Origin: Opisthocomus hoazin
Lineage: Eukaryota; Chordata; Aves; Opisthocomiformes; Opisthocomidae
Assembly (NCBI RefSeq): GCF_030867145.1
Contig: NC_134415.1
Location: 74,429,300-74,493,299, forward strand
Length of the DNA stretch: 64,000 bases
Direction of reading: 5' to 3'
The position numbers and the translations under genes are program-made. Position 1 is the stretch's first letter; each line of letters starts with the position of its first letter. Below are positions 40,301-52,300 of the stretch, in pieces. The notes beneath the pieces were generated by a model. That model ran no database searches and had not been told where the DNA came from. It was given only the letters and a program-made list of their open reading frames with translations.

Positions 40301-43300
40301 TATCTAGTAAAACCAAACTTTTTCTGGGTTTTAAAATGGTTATTTTATTTATTTTGTTTGATACTGGCCTTTCATTGATCATCATACATACATTTTAAAC
40401 GCTTAAATATTACATACTTGGCATTATTTGAGCAACAGGAAAAAAAGGGGAGAAATGAATCCAATACCCATTGTAACAAACAGTATGATCACACTGGATT
40501 AGAGTAGAGGATACATCTCTGCATGAAACTAATACATCAAAAAACTTCCAGGCATTATTATGATTCTTGTCGATGTATGCTAAACTTTTCTATTTGCATC
40601 CCACTGTATCTGGGGGGTGTGACTTGTCTCTAGAAAATCCTTCTTACTGTTTCTCAGTATACCTTACTACTTCTGGCATCAGGCAGTTCTGATCTGCCCA
40701 CGGATAGCAAGGGTAGGTCAGGCTCCTTGGCCCGTGTGCTCCAAGTCATTGAGAGGTTACGCACGAGCCATTCCTTGTTGGCCCTGCAGTTGGGTAGCTC
40801 ATTGAATAGGTGTGCGGCGCTGATAAAGCCCTGGGATGGCTCTGGCGTTTCACACCAGTGGGTGCGGGCAGCAGCACCCCAGCAGCACTGGGAACAAGAC
40901 GCTTCGCCTGAACTAGGCTGAATACGGTGCTCTGACCCAGGGACCCACAGTCTGAAATGAAGGTTGACCAGAGACAGAAGGTTGATGTTTGTGCAAGATG
41001 TGTAGTGAAGTTTACTTTCTCGTATGTATCAGTTCCTGTTTCCACATAAAATTAGAGAGAATGAACCACACACATTTTTGGGGGATAGTTTCCGTGCTGC
41101 AAAATGTATTTGGCACTTAATTCATCTTTAATAATACCAGTATTACACACTTTTAATTAGAAAAGTATTCCATCATGACTAAATTGCTGGCAGAAGCAGA
41201 TGACCAAAGTGCAGCTGACCATGCAAGAGTTGGTCAGCTCTCCAAGCCGTAGCATCTGGTTTGGAGTCAAAAATATTTCTTGGCAAAATAGTAAAACTTT
41301 CATCTTTCAACCAGAAACAGTGTTGAACACAGGTGGTTGTTCGTATTGCATGTGGTTCAAGACACCAAAGCTAATGCAGCAACAGACTTGCTTAACCTCA
41401 TCACACAGAATATAACTAAAACCTCTGTTAATTATTTGGCATAAAAAAGGTTATTAGTGTTACTAACTTACTCTCTGGTTGTTCTTCAGACTAAGGCGTG
41501 TAGTATTTCAGTAGATTCTTATTAATAATTATGTTACTGTCTTGTATTAAGGCATTTAGCTGGCAGTCTTGGTATTCTGGGAGAGAGCAGGGTTCTGTCT
41601 GCACCTCTGGAATGATATGCTAACTGAAAGTACAATAAAGCACAACTTAATTTTGTTTTCTGTCACCTGATAGCTGCAGTGTGTATGATGCATTTGGAGC
41701 GGAGCTGGAAAAAATATAAAATACTCAAATAAGCAGTTTATGCGTCTTAATAATACACAGTTCTACTGCAAAAGCTACTAGTATTTTTAAAAACATTTAC
41801 AATCATGCCTGGGAAATGGCTTGTCCTCTGATTGAAAAATAGAGTGTGCAAAATTTGTTTTATCTGCCCACCTCCAACTTTTGCAATCTGCTGCCTTTTA
41901 AGTTTCAGAAACTTACTTGAGCGAGAACTATTTATTTTAGCTAGAATTTTAAAAGTATTGATTTGTTCCAATGTATTTCAGTTTCTGCTTTCATTTCATT
42001 GAAATGCTGTTAGGTTACTTTTTTTTTAGCTAGTACAGACTTTTTTCCTATGTTCCTATGCTAATACAGTGCATCAAATTCTCAAAGATAAAATCTGATA
42101 TAGATATTCCATTACTTTAAAAATATTGAGATTTATGATAGAGTAATTTGAAAGAGCTGGAATTCAGGTTGCTGAAGAACATACGTTATGATACTAGATT
42201 GTTGCATGTATTTTATGGTATTTTTATGTTTTCCAGAAGATATCTGTGCCCTTCATTTAGGGAATGAATGGTGGTTATTGAATTTGTAGGTGTTCAGTGC
42301 TTTTTGTATGGAGTAAGTGGATGATGAGAATTCAAAGATATCTGCTGAATCCAGCATTGTATATAGGCTTATTTTTCACTTGGAATTTTCAGTGAGGGTG
42401 CCATTGCCAAATCGTAATGCCCTTGAAAATGCTATGTGATTTATACTTTCTGCAGATTATGGTGCTGCATAACCTGAGGCTGGAACACTGCCTGAAGTGA
42501 AGAACAACATTATGGCACTTTTGTGCACAAAAACAGGAGTCAAGGGCTGTGCTGAGCATGGGATTTGACCTGGTGTTCTGCAAATACTTATTATAATCAC
42601 CTGATCATGTGTGATCTTTTTTATAATACCTTTTTAACTACATTGTCTAGCTTCTCTAACCTAACCTAAACCAAGGCGTCTTCATGCAAGATACTGCATA
42701 TACTTTTTCTAAAAAATAAAAGAAAAATGTCATTTTTCAAGGTATTTCTGATATGAACAAATGAGTTGAGCACTGGGCACCATTTAAATGACAGGGAAAC
42801 TAACCTTTGGGATCCGACAGCTGAGACTGTATGTTAGTGACAGGAGGGAGGTGAAAGCTTTGTGGGCAGAAGTTACTGCTGGCATCACCAAAGGCAATGA
42901 GAATATAAAAGGTTTAAATCTTGGGTGAAGGGTGTCGCAGTGATAGCTGTGATTCTGCTAACGGGATTGCTTGCGGTTTTGTTGTCATTTTTTTCAATGT
43001 ATTAGAGGAATTTTTTGATTCTCAGTATATTAGCAGTATTAAGAACAGTTGCCAAAACCACAGAGCTATGTTTCTCCTTCTTTCATTAAATAATGTGTAC
43101 ATATATTAGAAAAATTAGGATAATGTAAGTTAAACTGGTTTTGGTGACTTTTTTTTTTTAAAAAGTTGTTTCCTTGCTATATAAAGATGAGTGAGGCTGC
43201 TATATAAAGGTGAGTGAGGCTGTTCAGTTTTTCTTTCCATCTGGTACTGTTTCAGAAGGTTTTTCTTTCTTCTCTCTCCCTTTTTTTTTTTTTTTTTTTT

Positions 43301-46300
43301 TTTTTTCCCTTAATCTGAAGCCTACCCTCAGTCTTTTTGGCACAGGTAACGGAATGGGGGGTGTTTATAATTTCAGACAATAAAATTTAGAATACAGTGT
43401 CTGGACTTCTGTTAAAAGGGGCCTTTCTTCATATTTTCTGGCCCTGAGGGCTAGTCAGCCCAGTCTTTCTCTGTTGTCTGGTTGAATGCTGATGGAGGAC
43501 TGGTCCAGGTTCTGTCCTCACAAAAAAAAAAAAAAAAAAAAAATCCCCAAAGGCCATCTTTTTTCTAAACTCTTTGCTGCTTCTTTGTTGTCCATTTTTG
43601 TTGTTTCTTGTTCAAGATATGCAAAATATACTAATCAGAAGGTGTTTTTTCTGTTCAGATGTGTTTTATAACTCTGCTGCCTGTAACATATTGAGGTAGT
43701 GTAGGAATTTGTTAAAGTTGTTGGAGCACAAAATATTGAATTAAAACCACTTATTGCATGAAAAGGGTATTCACTAATATATACATATATATACACATGT
43801 ATACACACACTTATCTGCATCTCTGTATGGATGAGAGTACTTCCTAGTTAAAAACCAAAAAGACAACCTACCTTGTTGTGGTACAATCGAAACATCCTGT
43901 AGGACACATCTGGTTCCTTTAAAACTTTCCCTGAATGTTACGCAGCTCTGCTGTTTTTCCTGCCACCTTGAGCTGCTTGGCTCCCTGGGCTCCCCAGAGC
44001 TGCCCTGTCAGCTACTTTTCTGTTCAGCTGACTTGGCTGGAAAGTTGGCGAGCTTATGTAGTGAGGGACCTCAGACCTTAGGAGATCCATATACACAGGA
44101 TGCCTACTAGATAAACTGTCAAAAACGAAATTGTATCTGGGCAGTCATCAGGCCTAAAATCCAGAGCAACTGATCTTGGAATTTTAGGTGTTTCTAAAAT
44201 GTTAACATTTGGAAAGGAAGAATTTGAGATTTGGGTTTTGTTCCAATTGTAACTTATACTCTGTGTGTGTTATTCTCTTCAAACCTCTGTTCAAATTTCT
44301 CTTTAGGCTATGCTTTTATTTCTTTTAAATAAATAGTTTTCTTTTTCAGATGTGTTGTATATGCTTTTCTCCAGTGGTATTTGCAGCAACAACATGCATA
44401 TAAAGGCAAAACCTTCATCAGCAAAATCATAAGTTAAAAAGTATAGAAAGACCATTCGACAAAATGCTTAAGATTGTAATGACTAATACAGCGTTTATGG
44501 AGTCACACTCATAAGAACAGTTGGTGTCTTATTTGTATCATGAAAACCTGCCAGATGGTCAAAGCAACTTTTAGGGTGCCTAGGTGATTTTTCTTATGAT
44601 TTCACAGATAACTCAAATGCCTTTTCTGTAATACAATGCTATTTCATGTTTGTAGGTAATATATGCTTTGAACACTAAAAATGATGAACATGAAGCTGCT
44701 ATCCAAGCCCTTAAGGATGCTCATGAAGAAGAAATTCAACAAATTCTTGCAGAGACCAGAGAGAAGATCTTGCAGTATAAAAGTAAAGTTGCAGAAGAAA
44801 TGGATCTCAAGAGAAAGATCCAAGTTTTAGAAGAGTCACTGGAAGATCATAAAAAGATGAAACATCAGGCCTTGACAGAATTTGAAGCCTATAAGGGGAG
44901 AGTTGAAGATATGCAGCTTTGTGCAGAAGCTCAGCATGTCCAGCGTGTAGTGACCATGTCAAGAGAAGTAGAAGAGATCAGAAAGAAATTTGAGGAAAGG
45001 CTACGAAGTTTCATACAGTTGCAAGTGCAGTATGAGAAGGACAAGCGTACAGCTCTGGAAGACCTGAGAGCTGCCCACAGGCTTGAGATTCAAGAACTTC
45101 TGAAGACTCAACAGAGTCAGAATGCTACTTTAAGTAAGGGGCAAGAAAAACTGGAGGAATTGCATAGACTGGAGCTGGAAGACTTGAACAGTAAAGTTGA
45201 AGAGTTAAGGCTGGAAAGAAAAAAACTTATTGAGGACTATGAAGGCAAACTCACTAAAGCACAGTCCTTCTATGAACATGAACTTGATTCTTTGAAAAGA
45301 TCCCAACTTTTTACAGCAGAAAGTCTACACGCTTGCAAAGAAAAAGAAGCGGAGCTGAGAAAAGAATTTCAAAACCAGGAAAGTATGTTAAGGAAGAACC
45401 TGGGAAAGCTTAAAACTGAATTGCAGATGGTCCAGGATGAAGCTGCCAGTCTACGGGAAAAATGCCAAAAACTTCAGGTGGCTCTTGGTACAGCAGAAAA
45501 CAATGTTCAGGTGAGACCGATGATATGTTGTTTCCAAGACTGTGAGTTTTGTTTTCCTATTTGTGCTGTCTCTCCATGAGGCTGGTAGGTTGAGGCGATT
45601 GGAAAATGTGAACTTAATTTTCTGTCACTCATACTTCATTGTCATGTGCTTCTAAATTTTTTTTTTATTTGTTTATATTTTAAAATTTATTTTAAGTGTG
45701 TATTTTTTCCCGGATTGAATTAATGCTACTTTATAGTCCAACAGAAACTAGAAGCCCCTATCCAGGGGAAAGGTTTTGGTCTCTTTCCTTTCAGCTGTTC
45801 ATAAACAGAACTTGCTTGTTCTAGTCATACTATCCAGAGTGTAGTATACTCAAAACTGTTACCACTTAAAGAACAGACAAAAAAATTCCCAAACCAAACC
45901 CTGTTCCCCTCCCCACAAAGAAAGAAAGGAAGAAAAAAAAGAGGGGGCAAAAAGCTATGCCACATCAGGTCTCCGCATAAATTGATCCCTCCCCCCAAAA
46001 AAAGGATTTGGAGAGGGAAGGAGAGTGTTGGGGACTGGTACCATTTGAGATGTTATGCTGACAAACTGAAATGCTTGCTAGAAAAATTGAGAAACCACTT
46101 ACCTACCCTGTACAATTTCTTGCAGAAATGCGTTTGACGGGAATGTCATGCAACTGACACTATAAATACAATTAATATTCTATATTCAGTGCAGTCTTAC
46201 TTGTAGAGCTCATTTGTGACTACAGTAACTGAAATACTACACACATTTTCAGCATATACTGGTTTTGGCTGGGATAGAGTTAATTTTCTTCATCCTAGCT

Positions 46301-49300
46301 GGTATGGGGCTATGTTTTGGATTTGTGCTGAAAACAATTTTGATAACATTGGGATGTTTTAGCTGTTTCCCAGCAGTGCTTACACAGTCAGGGCCTTTTC
46401 TGCTTCTTGTACCACCTCACCAGCAAGTAGGCTGGGGCTGCACGAGAAGTTGGGAGGGGACACAGCTGGGACAGCTGACCTCAGGTGACCAAAGGGATGT
46501 CCCATACCGTATGACGTCATGGTCAGCCACAAAAGCTGGGAGAAGGAGGAGGAAGGGGGACATTCAGAGTGACGGCACTTGTCTTCCTAAGTAACCGTTA
46601 CGCATGGTGGAGCCCTGCTTTCCTGGAGATGGCTGAACACCTGCCTGTTGATGGGAGGCAGTGAATGAATTCCTTATTTTGCTTTGCTTGCGTGCGTGGC
46701 TTTTTCTTTACCTATTAAACTGTCTTGATATCAACCCAAGAGTTTTCTCACTTTTACGCTTCTGATTCTCTCCCCTGTCCTGCTTGGGGGAGTGAGCGAG
46801 CGGCTCTGTGGTACTTAACTGCTTACCAGGTTAAACCACAACACAGTGTTATTTAGACACTAAAATTTCTTGTCCTTAAAGAAGGACAAGACACCCCAGA
46901 AATACAAAGACTGAAATTTTTGGTCAGCAAAAAATAGGACTGGGTATGCTGGACTTGCAGAGTTCCACAGAATCTTTTCCTCCTTGGGTTTTGGTAGCTG
47001 TGCTGAGGCCTGAAGAACAGTAATTTATGTGGGTAAGCTTGAGTGTCATGTCTTTTGCAGTAGTTGCTCTCAAGTTTTAAAGCCAGGAGTACATTAAATG
47101 TGATGGTCGTAGTAATTTTTGGAAGCATCATTGGGCAGAGTCAAGATGGGCCATGAGCTTTTCCCATTTACAGTCTAATTCCAGCCTGACTTTTGACTGT
47201 CCTTACTTCTTGTGCAAAGGCTACAGGGTATTGTGTGAAAGAAGACTGCCATCTTTATCAGATGTTAAATTCAGAATACCTTTCTCCAGTTTCACAAAGG
47301 GCTTTCGAAAAGTTCATTTCCATCTCTGTTCAGTTAACAAAGCAGAACTCTTACCTTTCAATTGACTATGTCAGGTAGGTGGGTTTCTGGCAAGCTGCAG
47401 CAAAGAGGAAACCCACTGTATGTTGATCATTCCTGCAGTAAAGGAGTTCATATTGGTTCCAAAGAAGAGGAAGAGTCTAATAAAGTATTTGCAGCAGATT
47501 TTAAAGTCAGGTCCTGCTCTGATCATCGTGAATGAGGTGACCAAAGGCATAGTCTCACCACTTCTGGTGTCCTTGTTTCATTACACATCCTGTCCAGTGT
47601 TTTCCCCAATTCTGGTTCCTGCTTTAGTTTCTGAAATGACCCTTTACTATTCCAGTGACTTGAAAGATGAGAAATGTGGCTTTCCTTTTAAAACAGAATG
47701 AGATATCTTTTTCCTTCCTGCGTCGCTGAGAACGCATCATCATTAGACAACCCAAGATATGCTATTGTGAATCAGTACATCAGACTTGTAGTGAAAGTTT
47801 GATTTACCTAATCACCTAGCTCTCATTTAATGTATATCTATGTGCAGCTTAATTTGTGTCAGTACTCAGCACTCACAGTTGCAATAAAGGACACTGTAAA
47901 CTGCTGTGAATGTATAATAGATTCTTCAATGTGAAGATCTCTCAGGTACTACAAACCAGGTTTCTCAAATTGGCCCCCAAACTCCGTGGACCATTTTACT
48001 GTTTTTTATTTTCCATATACCTTTTTGGATACTGTCACATTTCTCTTTTTCATCCTTGTCATTCCATATATCCCGTATCTTGTAGTGCTTCAACAATATT
48101 TTTGGAAAAACACATAATACAAAATTAACATTATGGTAACATTACAAGATTTCAGATTTTGTAAGAAGAAAACTTGTTTGCTGAAGGGTCTTTCCTGTAC
48201 ATTTTAACCTAATGCTCACTTAAATTTAACATAATTTTATATAGTGATAACAGACATTATACTGTTCTTCCTCTAGGTTCTTCAAAAACAGCTAGATGAC
48301 GTGAAGGAGGAGGAGATGTCATTGTTAAGCAAACACAAAGAAGTCGAAAGTGAGCTAGCAGCTGCCAGAGAGCGCTTACAGCAGCAGGCCACTGATCTTG
48401 TTCTCAAAGCCAGTATGTATGTCAGTAACTTAATCTGGAAATGAACTTCGTCTGTGTATTCTGGCCTTTCCTCTTTATGTTAACCTTGTGCAGGTTTAGA
48501 GTGCCAAAAGACTGTTCAGTGTTGTCCAGAGATGTTTGTGACAAGTTTGTGTCTTAAACTGTTTTGATATCATGTGCATTGTATTTATGATTCATTTTTT
48601 GTGTACTTATTTGTCCAAATGTTCTACTTCATATGGCACACACACATCTTCCTGGTCTTGGAATTTCTTGCCTTATCTGCACTTGTACAGAGTGCTCCTG
48701 CTGTGTATCTGTTCTCCACAAAGTCACCGAGACAAGCTTTCTGTCTCTCTGTCCTTTTTCAGTTGCCTTGTCTTTTCACTGGGACTGCAGTACTTTTCTT
48801 TACGCGTACTGTCAGAAGACTTACAGCTTATCAGTAATAAATCAGGGTTTTCTTTATAGCTGTTTTCTTGACTTCTCTGTGCTTGTTGGCGTATGGAAAG
48901 GCATAGAAAATGGTTTAAGCTTTGCCTGTACATATGCAAGTTGTAACTTCTTGGTGTTGTCTTTCTAGTAGACTGCTTAGTGGTAGGGCATGGGCCCAAG
49001 TACGTCAACTTGGTTAACTGTACTGTAGGTAGGACTGTAGGCTAAAAATAAGCCTCTGGCTTATCTTTGGCCTTGTTCAACTAGACCATTTGTAGAAATA
49101 CCTGATTATTTTCCACACAAGTTAGCACAAGCCTGGAGGCCCTTCCCAAAAGTCGGCTTTGATATGATCACCTTGTTTTGAAAGCTGGGATGTTGCCAGA
49201 CTGTGTCAGTTGGCCTTAGGGTCAGAAAATACTTCACAGCGCTAACTTGCTAATACTGTAATAGTTTGCTAATTATATGATATACTATATGTAATACTAT

Positions 49301-52300
49301 GTTTACTATTACTGTAATAGTTTACTATTGCAGATGTCTACACGTGGCATCAAAATGTGTATGTGAATGTATGTGAATGTAGCCTGTATCATGGCTTTAT
49401 TTCTGCCCTTTAAATAATTAAGCAGTTCCTACAGATGAGCGGAGTGTGTCTGCTGCCTAGGATAGCTTCATGCCTAGGACAAGAGGCATAGAAGAGCGAG
49501 CTAAGGTGAATGCTAGGAATAGTCTAGGCTATATGTTCGGACAATATGGAGGCCAGCAGGAACCCAGGACTGCAAGGTCCCTACTGTATGTAAGTAGCTA
49601 AAAGGAATTGGATCCTGCTAAGAGCATTTCAAATGTGATTCTGGCCTTTCAAAAAGTTGTGTGAGGCACTCATAATGACCTGAGACTGTTGGGGGCGAAA
49701 AAAACCCTGTTCTTGTACACTGCTTGACCATTGCTGTTTCGTTCTTTAGGCAGAGGCATGGGAAGGGTTCAGCAGCCAGACCCAGATTTAGTGGAAACAA
49801 CCGTAAATATCCAGGCTGTTTTTCCATATTAATGATGGCATGGAGTCAGCTAGCCTGTGAGTCCAGCACCGGTCTCCTCTGGCACTGAGGTTTTTAGCTT
49901 TACCGGAAATTCCATTGTATGCACACTGTTACTGAGCTCAGTGGCACCATCGGTAGGGCATCTTCACTCTGCAGCATTTTGCTGCGCAGCAAGAACCAGG
50001 AGCCCTGTTTACAGTCATGCCACCAGGACTTTACCATGTGATATAATTGATTACCAGCCTGTTTGGAAATGGTTTCTGACGCTGGCCTGCTGCCATCTCC
50101 TTTGAATTTCAGCTCACACCTGGAAGTCAAAAAATCCTGCCCCAAAGAAACTAAATTCTCATACTTAATTACCATACAAAATATTTACTTGTTGTATTGC
50201 AATTTGAGAACGCTGTATTAAGTCTATTATGGGAAGTTAATATATTCTTCTTCCATTTATTCTGAGGTTCCAGACTGGAAAGAAAACTGCTGTGTTTCTT
50301 ACTTTCTGTGTAGAGCATGAGGAATGGGAAACCTGCATTGTGTGTTGGTATTGCGAGGACAAAGGCTCTAGATCAGTGTTTATGTGCTTACAAGAAAATA
50401 GGCATATGCTTAGTACTTCGTGACAAAGTTGAAATTCTTGTACAATTATTCTCCTTGTTACATTCTAAAATCTGGGTTTGCAAATACATTTCTTAAAGGG
50501 CTGAACTTCTGAGACGAGGTAGTTATTGAAATGTTAAAGAAGTTAAGCGTACCTGTTATCTTAAGTTTTTCTCTTCAGTTTTTAGTTGTGTTAAACAAAT
50601 ATGCCAAAATGACTCTTAGAATTCTTCAAAGCTTGGTACAATTAGACCTGTGCATTGTTCATAAAAATACTGCTAATTCTGAAACATTTTTCATGGCCAA
50701 ATTCCATTACGTATCCTACTGTCCTTCCTTTCACGTCAGTGTCCACAGGCAGCAAAGGCTAAAACAGTTTCCTTTTTGGCCCATGTAAAATGGAGGGGGA
50801 GGGAGTCTCTACTAGAAGTTATGACTACAAAAATTTAAAAAAATTGTTCTGAGTAAATAATACAGTTTCTTGTCTGGGTGCTTTCTTTATGTGAAACTCT
50901 TAAGGATCTCTGTATATTTCTTGAAAATCTGTTTAGTTACAACTTCAATTTATCCTATGCTTTTTAAAAATTAGCATATTTCAAACATGTCTATGTCCTG
51001 CAATTTATGAAAGGGATAATAGGGTGTTTCTAACAAAAGAATCCATTCCAGCATGGAATGTCAACTTAGGTATGACTTAGTGATGCTTCTACAAAGATGT
51101 TAAAACAGTGGGAGAATATCCTCTCTTTGTCTTTCAATTGAACAAACTTAGGAGTGTCCTCTCAGTTGTTGAGTTGAAGAAACCTATTTTCCAGAATAGT
51201 CTTCTGTCCCCTCCTAAGCCTTTCCCAGAATAACAGCTGTTTCACTGCTTTAGTCAGTTACCTAGTAGTAACATTTCCAATAATACAGCTGTAAATTCAG
51301 AAGAACAAGGACAAAAATTTCTGAAGTCATAAATCTTTTTCCACTGTACACAGATGATTATACTGTCTAGCTCTGAAGATTTTTTTTTTTTTTTAGTGTA
51401 GATGAAGAACTTAAAAGCGAGCCTCTAAACTGCAAAAATTTAGATCCTGCTTTACTGTGGAGAGAATGAGTTCTGTTACATCTTTTAGTCACATCCCTAT
51501 AGCAAAATTAACAAAGTGTAATTACATAAGCTTTATAGCTTCAGCCGCTATACCTAGCATGCTGGTTGAATTATGAGTTTGATAAAACAGGAACATATTT
51601 ATCATTAGACTTTAGTCTTTTGCTTTCTGTTATGTAGCTTATAGTGGGGTAAAAATGTACAGTTTTAGATGGGGTGAGTTCTTCAAGACAGAATGTCTGT
51701 GTTCATACCATTGCCTACCTCGACTTTCTCTCGGAGTCACTATGCAACTTTGAACAAGGCAAACTGAAAGTAAAGGAGCCCCAGCACCAAGCGCTCTGCT
51801 GTTGTTGGACATTTTTACAATAAAACTAAAAAGGCCGAAGTGGAGGGGAAGGTAAGCGTTGCAGTGAAGATAATGGAGATCCATATGAAAGCTTCTGCTA
51901 GAACTGGACTTCTAGAAATGGCTGAAGTATACTCCAGTTATGTGAAACCAGTGCTGTGAGGTTTTAAAGAGCTATTTTGTTTTTAGGTCACATTGGAATG
52001 CTTCAAGCTACTCAAATGACTCAAGAAGTTACGATCAGAGATTTGGAATCGGAAAAGTCTAGATTAAAAGAAAAACTATCCCAGCTGGAAGAGGAAAGAA
52101 ACTTATTACAAAGCAAAACACAAAGTCTGGATGAGCGACAAAGGCAGCAAATTCTGGCCTTGGAGAAGGTTAAACTGCTTATTGGCTTTAGTTGAATAAA
52201 AATAACAGACTTGAAATTCTCAAAAAAAAACCACAACTTGATTGTTTTTTAATTTTTGTTTGATATGACAGGACTAGGACTGATAGCAGTACGTTCCCAG

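Larger units (their letters stand above)
19147..44655 (+). other. FAM184A intron 1 (about 25.5 kb)
   Basis: Bounded by gtgagg at 19147 and tttgtag at 44655. It is AT-rich and mostly featureless. Contents recognised: a MIR-like scrap (22379-22480), a CR1 tail (24500-24612), a CpG-rich islet with a strong donor (28060-28292), an old CR1 (32690-33694), a 23-bp tandem duplication (43176-43221) and homopolymer tracts (T at 36089-36107 and 43281-43306, A at 43522-43543). The longest internal open frame (36446-36982, 178 codons) has no recognisable similarity. Between these I see no genes or RNA genes. Confidence 0.9.

Noticed and set aside
46265..46594. 109-codon open frame within the solo LTR
   Set aside because: It lies entirely inside LTR sequence, which does not code in this class, and has no match to retroviral proteins.
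48572..48968. Three overlapping open frames (87-111 codons) in intron 3
   Set aside because: All three + frames are open at once in pyrimidine-rich sequence. That is composition, not coding selection, and none is recognised.
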